DNA of 64,000 nucleotides. Origin: Pyropia yezoensis. Its lineage: Eukaryota; Rhodophyta; Bangiophyceae; Bangiales; Bangiaceae. Position 1 is the first letter of the stretch, and the number at the start of each line of letters is the position of its first letter. This document shows, one piece after another, positions 10,176-19,755 of the stretch. The translations under genes and the position numbers were made by a program. The stretch is taken from NCBI GenBank assembly GCA_009829735.1, contig CM020620.1:18558354-18622353 (forward strand), in the 5' to 3' direction. The notes under the pieces were generated by a model. The model saw only the letters and a list, made by a program, of their open reading frames with translations, was not told where the DNA came from and ran no database searches.

Positions 10176-11244
10176 GCTACCACGCCCCTCCTGCCGCACC
10201 CCCCAGCCACACCCCCCACAAACCCCGCTCCCGGTGGCCGACGCAACGCGCCCACGTCGCCGGGCGGCGACCGCGCGTGTGGCGGTCGGCCGGGCAGCCG
10301 GCTTGCCGGCCGGCGGCGGATCCCCCGCGCACGGCGCCGCCGCGCAAGCCCCCCCGGCTGGCGCGAGCGAGGCCCCACCGGCGACAGCAGTAGTGGGTGC
10401 CGCGGGGCCGGTGGCACGGCAACCCCCCCCCCCCCAACCCTCCCCCGCTCCGGGTGCGCTGTTTTAGGGGCGCTCTGTCTCCTGGCAGCAGTGGCTCGCG
10501 GCGGGGGATGCGAGGCTTGAAAGGGGGATGGGTCAGACAGGGGGGGGTTTGAGGCTGTCATCGACGCCACGCGTCGGTTCCGTTGCCGTTCCCCCCCCCC
10601 CCCCCTCTGGGTGATGGCAAGGGGGGGGGCGGCAGGAGTCCGAAAGCTCGCATGTTTGCCTAGGGTGCCGCCTGGCGCAAGCTCTCGCCTGGTCACTTCT
10701 CGCGGGCGCGGCTCGGGAGCGGGGGGGGATTTGCTATATGCCGAGGCGGTGGCTCGCAGGCGGCTGGGAGGGGCGCTCACGCGCAATCAACGAGCGACGT
10801 TCCACCCCTCCAAGCCTTCTTGCGCCAGGCACGCGCTGCGCTCAGCGGGCGGGAGAACAGCGACTTGGACGTTCGACATTTGATATTGGCATCTGTGCCG
10901 CCTGTGGGTCGTTTTTGCTCATAAATCTGCAACGTGAAAGAGGGGCGACAAGAGCAATGACACCTGAGGGGTGTTTGAGCAAGGGAGTGGGCATCATACA
11001 GACGATTGGTTGTCGTCAGGCAGTGATGTTTTGGCTGTTGGGCGTGCTGACTGAAATTTCGACAGCCGAGAACGTCGTTCAACGCTGCCACTGGTATCAG
11101 CACGGCAAGCCAATTAGAACCGCTTTCTGCGAGGACTACCAACCAGATCCTCCGTGGTTCTTCCGTCTGCCGACGCCCACGTGCAACGAAAGCGCCAGTC
11201 TGCATTGTGACACCCAGTACGGGTGGTACAGTGATTATTCGACT

Positions 11245-11319
11245 ATGTTCGGCTCGGTTATAGCCGCACCGGCTATAACCGAGCCGAACATTCGCGAGGG
11301 ACTCGGGCTGCGAATGTTC
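11245..11319. repeat. Overlapping perfect inverted repeats
   Basis: Two 22-nt arms (11245-11266 and 11270-11291) are perfectly complementary with a 3-nt loop. The end of the right arm begins a second inverted pair: GAACATTCGC (11286-11295) against GCGAATGTTC (11310-11319). The two hairpins share GAACAT and are therefore mutually exclusive. Confidence 0.85.
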
Positions 11320-11568
11320 CGCGCAGAAGTACACGGCATAAATTGTCATAGAAATGCAATCGTGGATGTTGAAGTACTCGACGATGGTCCCACGAGGGGT
11401 ATACAGTACCGCCCCGCCGCGTCGCCGTCCCATCATCGCGGCGTCATTCCCGTCGATCCACGCCGATTTCTCGCTGCCAGACCATTGCGCTTCCCCCCCC
11501 CCCCCCGCCCCCCCGCCCCCCATCGTATCCAAGCCCGGTGAAGCGTCACTCCCGTCATCCCCGCGTTT

Positions 11569-11940
11569 GACAACGCTCACACAGACGTGTATGATGTGGT
11601 GGCTTTGCTGGCGAACGCCTCACTCGAGGAGGAGTTTGTGGGCTTGGGAGATGAGGACCGTGCACAGGCGGTCCGTCGGTGGCTGACCGCGGAGGATGAT
11701 GTGGGGGCCATTGATGAGACAGTGGACATGGTTCTGAGTGGGGAGGATGACGGCGAGTGAGCCCTGCATTTGTTGGCGTACTCCTTGCCAGGCGGACCGC
11801 CTTGTTTGTTTTTCTCGTCGGGGGGACCGCTTCGTCCGAGCGTCTCTGGTCCGCCTACCCCGCCCCAGCTCCCAGGCTTTGACTTCACCAAAGCGCTGGT
11901 GTGTGGTCTGCCCAGCTCCGAGCCTTCCGAAGTCATTTAA
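11569..11940 (+). other. Probable terminal exon or gene fragment
   Basis: In frame from 11569 to the TGA at 11758, the translation reads like genuine protein: HTDVYDVVALLANASLEEEF, then FVGLGDEDRAQAVRRWLTAE, then an acidic end (VLSGEDDGE). About two thirds of its codons end in G or C, as in the clear genes. A consensus donor (GA|GTGAGCC) overlaps the TGA, and the same frame resumes beyond it with PGFDFTKALVCGLPSSEPSE up to a TAA at 11938-11940. It may be the last one or two exons of a small gene, or a remnant. No upstream exon or start is identified and the family is not recognised. Confidence 0.3.
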
Positions 11941-13701
11941 TTGAAGTAAGAACTACTGTACTTCCATCTACCGCCTATCGGAACACTACGGTACGCGGTA
12001 CATGCGTCATGGAACAAGGGTAGGCTACTTTTTCGGATGACACCCGCACATATGCGGATGCTGTCGGATTGAAGGACCGATACAATCCGATGCGTCGGAT
12101 CTGAGCTGAAATTTGATTGGCCCCTGAAAAGGGGGGTGGGCTGGCGGGGCGTTCCGGGGGGGGGGGCGGTGTATCCTGGATATGTGCTTCCAAGGCCGCT
12201 CCAGGGCACCCGCTATAAGTCCACCGCGGCTTACGGGGTCGCCCGCGCCACCGGTCATACTCGGCAGACCGGCCGTCGGACCTCCGCGCGGGCAGCTCTG
12301 CCCGCCACGCCTCCTCCCGCGGTCGACCGCGCCCCCCTTCGTCCCTCCCCCGCCCCCCCCCCCCCCCCCCCCCCCATCCCCCCAGAGAACGAAAGCCGTG
12401 GCGGGGGGTGAGAGTCCCCTCCTGCTCCCCCGCGACCGACCCCCCGCCCGCCCCCCGTTTTCATCTCGGCGCTGCTGCCCTTTCCCCCCAGGCAGCAGTC
12501 CCCTCCCTGTGGTACAGCTCCCCCCCTCCAGGACACAGTGTCCTCTCGGCCTAGAGTGCAGGTGGCCTCGTCCAGACCGCTGTGGCTTTTGTTTTTTTTG
12601 TCTCCAAGAGACAAGGGCTCGCAAGACCTCTTTTGTTTTTAAGAGACACGCGCTGATGCTTCTCTCCCCCCTCCAGGAAGGCGCAACGCCCCGCACGCCC
12701 TCTCCGTACACCTCATCGACCTACCCTTTCCCAGACGTGACGCTGCTTTTTCTTTTTGTCTCCCCAGAGAAACAAGAGTGCTGACTATTTTATCTTCATA
12801 TCTCTTAACAGACTGTCTCTCAACAGACAAAAGACCCCCCCCCCTAGGGAGGAAGCCACTGCCGCAAGCTCCCACCTCACACCCGCTGAACCTGCCTCTG
12901 CCCATCCGTCGCTGAGTGTCAGGGGGAAGGAAGTACGAATGTCACCTCCCCCTGCCCGACACCACCCGTCCACTTCACCCCCCTCTCCCCCCCCCCCCTC
13001 CCCTCAGCCACCGCCGCTGCGGCGGGTGCCGCGGATACGCGCCGGTGGGCGCCCCACCAGCCACAGCATCGTGACCGCCACCTCCACCACCGCCTCCGCC
13101 ACGGAGCACCCTTCCCCCCCGACCGCTCTCCCGCCCCCCCCCCCCAGCCCCCCTCACTGCTGCAGCTCGGGCAGCGGGGGGGGGGCGCCCCTAACAAGCG
13201 ACCGCTCGCCTGCCCAACCCTCCTCCCAAGCCGCCCTTCCGTCAGCGACCTCTCGGCCGTCCGACCCCCCCCCCTTGACCGCCGCTCGCCCCGGTGCAGG
13301 CACCCCCCAGCGCGCGCGCGACCGCCCGACGGCCACCACAAGGGCACAAGCGCAGTGCTGGCAGGGGCGGGGCACACCGCAGCGGCGGCGGCAACCGGGG
13401 GGGCGGCAAGAGTGGCGTCGGCAGCGGCTGGGGGGGCGGCCACAGCGCGAGCGGGAGGCCGCCAACGGCCCAGACCAACAGAAGGAAAGCGGCGGCGGGG
13501 GAGGGGGGGGGGGGAGGGGGCTGGTTGTGGGGATGGGCGAGGGCGGCGCCGCAGCGGGGAGGGGAGGGGAGAGGCAGAGAAGGCTGGCGGTTGGGGGGGG
13601 TGGCGCGGCGCGGGGGCGGCGGGGGGGAGAGAGCGAAGGTGGCGCGAAGGGGAGGTGAGGGCGCGGGAAGACGGGGGGGCCCAGGGTACAAACTGAGGCC
13701 A
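11941..13701. other. Intergenic DNA with short hairpins
   Basis: Near 12044-12100 are small hairpins: CCGCA/TGCGG (12044-12057), CGGATTG/CAATCCG (12065-12089) and ATCCGA/TCGGAT (12085-12100). The remainder to 13.7 kb is C-rich, with polypyrimidine and poly-C tracts. ORFs there are antisense low-complexity frames; nothing gene-like is seen. Confidence 0.5.
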
Positions 13702-14235
13702 CGATCGCACGCTCGAGCCGGCCATTCCCTCGATCGCGCAGGGGAGGCCGTGCGCGCGGTTTTTTTATCCCCCAAGGGCGTCGGACTCGGCGCCCGATCG
13801 TCGCACGATTGTGCGTTTCCACCAATCAATACGGTCCGACGGCACTCCGACGATCGACTAGGAATATACATGATATACTATACATAACCGCGTACGCACT
13901 GTACCTTTTACAGTTTTACAGACGATCGTCGATATGCATTTTAAGTCTTTGTAAGTATCACTGCACATGCGTCACCGTTTGATCCGCAGGGGCACCCCCC
14001 CCCCCCCTGGACGGTCCCGATCGCTCTCGCCAGGCACTCGCCGCCCTCACCCGCCTCGTCGCCAGCGTGGGGCCCTCGATGTCCGCAGAGGAACCGCCTC
14101 GGTGACGCCCGCCAAGTCTCTGGCAGGGCCGGTCGCCTCCCCCCCTCCCTCCCCCTCCCCTCCCTCCCATTACTTTCCTCTTTCCCCCCTGCCGTCCCTG
14201 CGCTCATTGGTTTGTGTGTACACGGCCCGCCTCGC
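13702..14235 (+). promoter_or_regulatory. Upstream region of the Atm1-type gene, CGATCG cluster
   Basis: Six CGATCG palindromes occur at 13702, 13731, 13795, 13851, 13923 and 14018, with a CCAAT box at 13822. Between the fourth and fifth CGATCG lies an AT-rich island (13858-13950, TATACATGATATACTATACA) in an otherwise very GC-rich setting. Position and composition suggest the promoter of the gene starting at 14236; a polypyrimidine stretch (14138-14200) precedes the ATG. Confidence 0.45.
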
Positions 14236-17200
14236 ATGGTGTCCCCGGCGGTCGGGCGGATTGTGGCGGCGGCGCGCGCCGCCGCCGCGACCACCCGCTC
14301 AGCCGCCGCCCGGTCCGTGGCCCGGGTCCCCCGCGACGCGGCGGCGTCCGGCGGGTGCCACGCGCCGCCGCTGTTGCTGGCGCCCGGCGGCAGCCGCGGC
14401 GTCGCCGGCGGTGGCGGCGGTGGCGGCGGTGGTGGCGCCGCCCCTGCGGGCGGTCGGTCGCTGCTGCCAAGACTGCCGCCACGGCCGCCTGCCGCGCTGG
14501 CCGCCGCCGCCACCGCATCGCCGGCTGCACGGCGGGGGGTGGGCGTTGCCGCCACGGCGCGGGGCCGCGGCCTCGCGTCGCTCCTGCCGTCTCCGCCGGG
14601 GGTGGGGGGGGCGGCCCCGCGTCGCGCCGCCGCCACCACCACCGCTGCGGGACTAGCTACCCCCCGGGTGGCGGCGCACCGGGGCGGCGTCGGTGGTGGT
14701 GGCGGTGGCCCCCGCTGGGCGGCCCGCCCGGCGGTGGGCGCCACGGCCGCCGCCACGAGTGGCAGCCGAGGCCTATGGGCGGCGGCGGCGGCGGCGGCGG
14801 CGCCCGCCGGGGTGGCGGGCCACCGCCCACGGCGGCGGCGGCGGTACGCCGGCGTGCGCCCCCCACTGGGGGGCGGCCACCCGCCCCTCTTCCCCGGCGG
14901 CGCCCGGCGCCACGCAGCGGTCGAGCCGTCGTCTGGGTCGGGGGACCGGTTGCCCAGCGGGGGCGCCGCCCCCCCCGGTACCGGCACGTCAGACACCTGG
15001 CGGGGCACGCTGTCGGTGCTGCGGCAGCTGGCGCCCTATCTGTGGCCCGCCGATGATGTGGGCCTGCGGCGGCGGGTCGGCGCGGCGCTGGCGCTGCTCG
15101 CCGCGTCCAAGGGCGCCACCGTCGCGGTGCCCTTCCTGTTCAAGCACGCCGTCGACGCGGTGGCGGTGGCGCCCGGCGTGGCCGCCGCCGTCCCGATATC
15201 CATCCTCCTCGGCTATGGCGCCGCCCGCGCGGCGGCGTCGGCGGCCAACGAGCTGCGCAACGCCGTCTTTGCGGCCGTAGCCCGGTCGGCGATTGTGGAC
15301 GTGGCGGTGCGGACGTTTCGGCACCTCCACGCGCTCGACGTGGGCTTCCACCTCGGCCGCCAGACGGGCGGCCTCGCCCGCAACATTGACCGTGGCCAAA
15401 AGGGGATTGACTTTATGCTCCGCTCCATGGTGTTCAACGTCCTCCCGACGGTCGCGGAGGTGGCCCTGGTGTGTGGGGTGCTGGCCACTCGCTTTGGCGG
15501 TGCCTACGCGGCGGTTGCCGCGACGACGGTCGCCACGTACACGGCGTTTACGTTTGCCACGACCAGCTGGCGCACTCGCTACCGCCGGGACATGAACGCC
15601 GCCGACGGGGAGGCGTCGGCCAAGGCGGTGGACTCGCTGCTCAACTATGAGACCGTCAAGCTGTTTAACAATGAGGCGTACGAGACGGCCCAGTACGCCG
15701 ACTGCCTCCGCCGCTATGGCGACGCCCATCTCAAGACGCAGGCGTCGCTGTCGGCGCTCAACTTTGGGCAGGCCACCATCTTCTCCGTCGCCCTGACGAC
15801 GCTCATGACCATGGCCGCGGGAGAGGTGGTGGCCGGGCGCCTGACCGTCGGGGACCTGGTCATGGTCAACGGCCTGCTCTTCCAGCTGTCGCTGCCGCTC
15901 AACTTTTTGGGCACCGTCTACCGGGAGGTGCGGCAGAGCCTCATTGACATGGACGCCCTCTTTGGCCTCCTGGCGGTGCCCTCCTCCGAGGCGGGGGGGG
16001 AGGGCGGCCGCTCCCGCCGGGGCACTCCGCGGGCGGACCTGGTGCGCCCGCCGCCGCCGACGCGGCCCGGCCACGTGGTCTTTAACCGCGTCTCGTTTGA
16101 CTATGCGGCCGGGCCGGTTGCGGCGGGGGCGGAGGGGGCGGGGGGGGGCGTCGCCGCCGCGCCGCGGCCGCACGCGGTGCTGCGGGACGTGTCGTTTGAC
16201 CTGCCGCCGGGGCAGACCATGGCCGTCGTTGGGCCGTCGGGCTGTGGAAAGAGGTACGCGGGGTGCTCGCGCGCTCGTGGGGTTGGCGAGGGGGGAGGAG
16301 GGAGGGGGAAGCGGAGGTGAGAGAAGGAAGGGTGGGTGGCGGCGAGCGTGGGTGCGCGTGGCAGCGAGCATGGGGTTTGGGGGTGCAGGGGGTGAGCGTC
16401 CGTGGCGGCCGCCCGTGCGTGACCCTTCGAGGCGCCCGCCGCTGCGGCGACGGCAGCACGTCTACGGTGTGGGGAGCACACACATACTGACGATTGGGAG
16501 CTGAGGGGCTGGCCACCGCGTGTTTTGGGGTGCGGTGGCGTCGCGTTCCGGCATTGGTGGTTGCACCTTGTTCCTCCCCCCGTGAACCTCTCTCAACCCT
16601 CCCCCCTCCTCCCCCTCCCCCCCTTCCTCCCCCTCCCTCCCCTGCAGCACCATCCTCCGCCTGCTGTGTGGCTTTTACCCCCCCACCTCAGGCTCCATCT
16701 TCCTCGACGGCCAGGACATTGACGACGTGACGCCCTCCTCCCTCCGCGCGGCCCTGGCGGTGGTCCCCCAAGATACGGTCCTCTTCAACGCCACCGTCCG
16801 GTACAACATTGCGTACGGCCACCCCCCCGCGACCGACGCGGAGGTGGCGGCCGCCGCGGCGGCGGCCCACATCCACGCGCCCATCCTGGCGCTCCCCTCT
16901 GGCTACGACACCCCCGTCGGGGAGCGGGGCGCCAAGCTGTCGGGCGGCGAGCGGCAGCGCGTGGCGATTGCGCGGGCGGTGCTGCGGCGCGGGGCGGTGG
17001 TGTGGCTGGCCGACGAGGCAACGGCGGCGCTGGACTCGGCGACGGAGGCGGCCATCCACGGCTCCCTGGCGGTCGCCGCGGGGGGGCGCACCACCATCCT
17101 CGTCGCCCACCGGCTGTCCACGGTGGTGGGCGCAGACGTGATCCTGGTGCTGGACCGCGGGGGGGTGGTGGAGCGGGGGGACCACGCGGGGCTCCTCGCC

Positions 17201-17275
17201 CGGGGGGGGGTCTACGCCCGCATGTGGGCGGCACAGCAGCAGCAGCAGCAGCAGGGGGGGGGCGTGACTCGGTAA
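14236..17275 (+). CDS. ATM1: Mitochondrial Atm1/ABCB7-type ABC half-transporter (two exons)
   Basis: Predicted inner-membrane exporter of a sulfur or glutathione-linked compound needed for cytosolic Fe-S protein assembly. Exons are 14236-16253 and 16648-17275, giving 881 residues. The ATG at 14236 opens an Arg/Ala-rich, acid-poor presequence ([20 protein letters not shown]), typical of mitochondrial import; a Gly/Ala-rich spacer runs to about residue 255. The transmembrane domain follows, with the family-typical segments [13 protein letters not shown] and [19 protein letters not shown]. The ATPase domain has Walker A GPSGCGKS (666-673, interrupted by the intron and restored by splicing), signature LSGGERQR (from 770), Walker B with ADEATAALD (about 797-805) and the H-loop LVAHRLST. 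Atm1 proteins usually have LDEATSALD; both small changes keep the catalytic Glu. The C-terminus is a Gln run. Confidence 0.92.
16254..16647 (+). other. Intron inside Walker A of the Atm1-type gene
   Basis: 394-nt phase-2 intron, donor AAGAG|GTACGC and acceptor CCTGCAG|CACC, with a long pyrimidine tract before the acceptor. The Walker A serine codon is assembled from AG and C across the junction. Confidence 0.92.
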
Positions 17276-17964
17276 AGGGCGGGGGGGGGGGGGGGGGGGG
17301 GGGGGAGGGGGGAGGAGCTCCCCACACTCCCCTGACCGCAGGGTGACACCCCCGGCGGGGGGCTGTGGGCCGGCGCGCGGCGACCGCCCCGTCGCGCCAT
17401 GGCAGGCGCGGCGGCGACCCGCGAGTGCGGCATGGATGCCGCCCCGCGGGCCAAAAAACAAAAAAAAGGAAAAAAAAAAGGAGGCGACGCACGCAGCCCG
17501 TGGTGCAGGGAGCGCCCGCCCCTGGGGGGCGCCAGCGGACAGCGCGGGGGGCACGCTGCCGCCGCCGCCACCAACGTCCCCCCCCCCCCTCGGGCGGCCA
17601 CCCCTCGGGGCGGCGCGCCACCCCCGCCCCCGCCGGCGGGGCCGTCGCGCCGCCGCCGCCCCGCGCCGCCGCCGCCGCCGACCCGGCGGGTCCCGCCGGC
17701 CGCCGCGCCCAACGGGCGGCGACGGCGGCGGCGGCGGCGGCAACCGGCGGCGGCGGCGGTGGCCAGCGGCAGCGGCGGCGGCGGCGGCGGCGGCGGCGGT
17801 GGCAAGCGCCGACGGCGACGGTGGCGGCGACGGTGGCAAAGCGGCGGCGGCGGCGGCGGGGCTGGCGGCGGCGGCCGGCGGTGGCGGGTGGGGCACAAGA
17901 CAAAAAAAAAAAAAAAAAGGGGGGGGGGGCGGGGGGGTGGTGAGACAAAAAAAAAAAAAAAAAA
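17276..17964. other. Intergenic DNA with paired A-tracts
   Basis: Begins with a G-run just after the Atm1 stop. It ends with two A-tracts, 17 nt (17902-17918) and 18 nt (17947-17964), each preceded by AGAC and separated by G-runs. The middle is CGG/CCG triplet-rich with open frames in several phases and no credible gene. Confidence 0.5.
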
Positions 17965-19755
17965 TAGCAACACGCGCACCCATCCCCCCGGCCGCCGCTG
18001 GCGTGCCGCCAAGTCAGCCGCCGCCGCCGCCGCCCGCTCCTCGGCGGGGGCGCCCCCGGGCACGCCCCCCCCCCCGCCCCCGCTACCCCCCCCCGACGGG
18101 CGTCCTCCAGGCCCTCCCGTCGTGCCCTCACCTGCAGCAGGCGCTCCCCCGGCGCCGCCCTCCCCACCCCTACCGCCGCCACTGCCACCCCCACCCCCAC
18201 CCCCCGGCAGGACGGGGGCGGCCGCCCCGCCGCTGCCGCCGCCGCCGCCGCCGCCACGGGCGGCGGGCCGCCGGCGACCGCCGGCGGGGCGGGCGGCAAG
18301 CGGCGGCGGCGGCGGTGGGCCGCCGGCGGCCGTCGCGGGAGGGGGGGGCGCCGCCGCCCACACCACCCCCCCCACGCCGCCGCCGCCGCCGCCTGGTGCA
18401 AGGGCCGCCGCCGCCGGCTGCAGCGGCCGCCCGCCAGTGGCGGGCGGCAGCAGGTACCCCGCGGGGGCGCCCCCCATGGCTGCGAGTGGGGGTCCGCCCA
18501 TGCCGGGGGCGCCGCCCATGCCGGGGGGACCGCCCATGCCGGGGGGTCCGCCCAAGCCCTGCATCGGCCCCGCCCCTGGCATGCCCGGCATGCCCACACC
18601 CGCCGCCGCGGCCGCGGCCGCTGCGGCGGCGGCGGCGGCGGCGGCCGCCGCCGCCGCAGCGGCCGGGTCGGTATCCACCGCCATGGGCATGGCGCCGGCG
18701 CCCCCCCCCCCCGGCGCCCCCCACCCCCCTGCCCCAGTGGCGGCAGGTGGCGGGGCGGCGGCGGGGGGCAGGGCGCCCCCCCCCCCGCCCGCCCCCCCGC
18801 CGAGCATCTCCCGCCCCGCCGCGGCGGCGGCGGCGTGGACAAACGAAAAGTCGGGGCGGGGGCACCCCGCCGCGCCGGCGAGAGCCGCGACGAGCGCCCG
18901 CGCCTGCCGGCGGGCGGCCTTTAGGGGGGGGCGCTTGCGCGACCGGGGGCGCCCGCCGGGGTGGGGGTGAGGGGGGGGGGGGGGGGTCGCGCCGGCAGCA
19001 ACGGCGGGCCCGCCGCCGCCGCCGCCGCCGCGGCCGCCGCCGCCCCCACCGCCGCCACTGCCACCGCCACTGCCACTGCCACCACCGCCGCTGCGGCTGC
19101 CGCCGACCTTGCCGACGCCGCTACCACCACCACCGCCGCCGCCGCCGACGCCGCCGCCACTACCGCCACCGCGGCCACCACCACCGCGGCCACCGCCACC
19201 GCCGTCCGGCTTGATGGCGAGGGGTGGGGAGGTGGACAGGCCGGGGGGGGAGACGACGGCTGGGGGGGCGGGCGGGAGACGGAGGGGGGGGGGAGGGGGG
19301 GAGGCGCCCGCGCCGGCAAGGACCGCCGCCGCCGCCGCGGCGGCGGCGGCCGCCTCGGCCGCGTCGGTGACGACGGCGGCGGCGGCAGGTGGTACCGTGC
19401 CGGGCGACGCTGCGACCGGCGGGGGGACGCCGCCACCACCACCGCCGCCGCCGCCGCCGCCGCCGCCGTCGTCCCCACCGCCGCCGTTGCCACCACCGCC
19501 CCCACCGTCGTCACCGCCACCGCCACCGCCACCGCCACCACCACCGCCACCGCCACCACCACCGCCGCTGCCTCCGTCGCCGCCACCAGCCGCCGCCGCC
19601 GCTGCCGCCGCTGCCGCCGCCGCCACCTCGGCCGTCGGACCGCCGGCGGCGTCGGCACTGGGCGGCAAGAGCCCAAACGGCGCCGCCGCCCGACCACTCC
19701 CAGGCGGGGAGGGTGGCGGCGGTGCCGGGGGTGGGGGTGGGGGTGGGGGCTCCAT
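17965..19755 (-). CDS. Doubtful Gly/Ala/Pro-rich protein
   Basis: An ATG at 19755 (MEPPPPPP) opens a frame that runs past this span to 17212. Most of it is Gly, Ala and Pro repeats, including a 22-residue Ala run and GMGGPPGMGG units. The only part that looks like folded protein is a basic-to-helical segment near plus-strand 18800-18950 (RSRKRPPLKAARRQ, ARALVAALAGAAG, CPRPDFSFVHAAAA). Beyond about 17965 the frame enters poly-Phe made by the A-tracts, so the real end is probably earlier or after an unseen intron. The plus strand is also open across 17399-18970. No family is recognised; it could be a nuclear or RNA-binding low-complexity protein, or not a gene. Confidence 0.3.

Larger units (their letters stand above)
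9348..11544. other. Low-complexity intergenic DNA
   Basis: GC-rich spacer with many G and C runs, the 33-nt repeat at 9769 and the 44-nt G-run at 10129. From about 10880 to 11400 composition becomes more balanced, and a palindrome cluster sits at 11245-11319. Open frames exist on both strands there (10738-11541 and 10777-11580), but codon use is unlike that of the clear genes and no domain is recognisable, so no gene is called. Confidence 0.5.

Noticed and set aside
10738..11580. Overlapping 267-codon ORFs on both strands
   Set aside because: Codon use is unlike the clear genes, no domain is seen, and the palindromes inside force repeated peptides. The Cys-rich plus-strand frame could not be supported.
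14212..14235. Upstream start for the Atm1-type protein
   Set aside because: The codon at 14212 is TTG. The ATG at 14236 directly begins an Arg-rich presequence.
17399..18970. Plus-strand ORF with Lys, Pro and Ala runs
   Set aside because: Its Lys runs come from A-tracts and the rest from CCG repeats. The opposite strand holds the only helical-looking segment.
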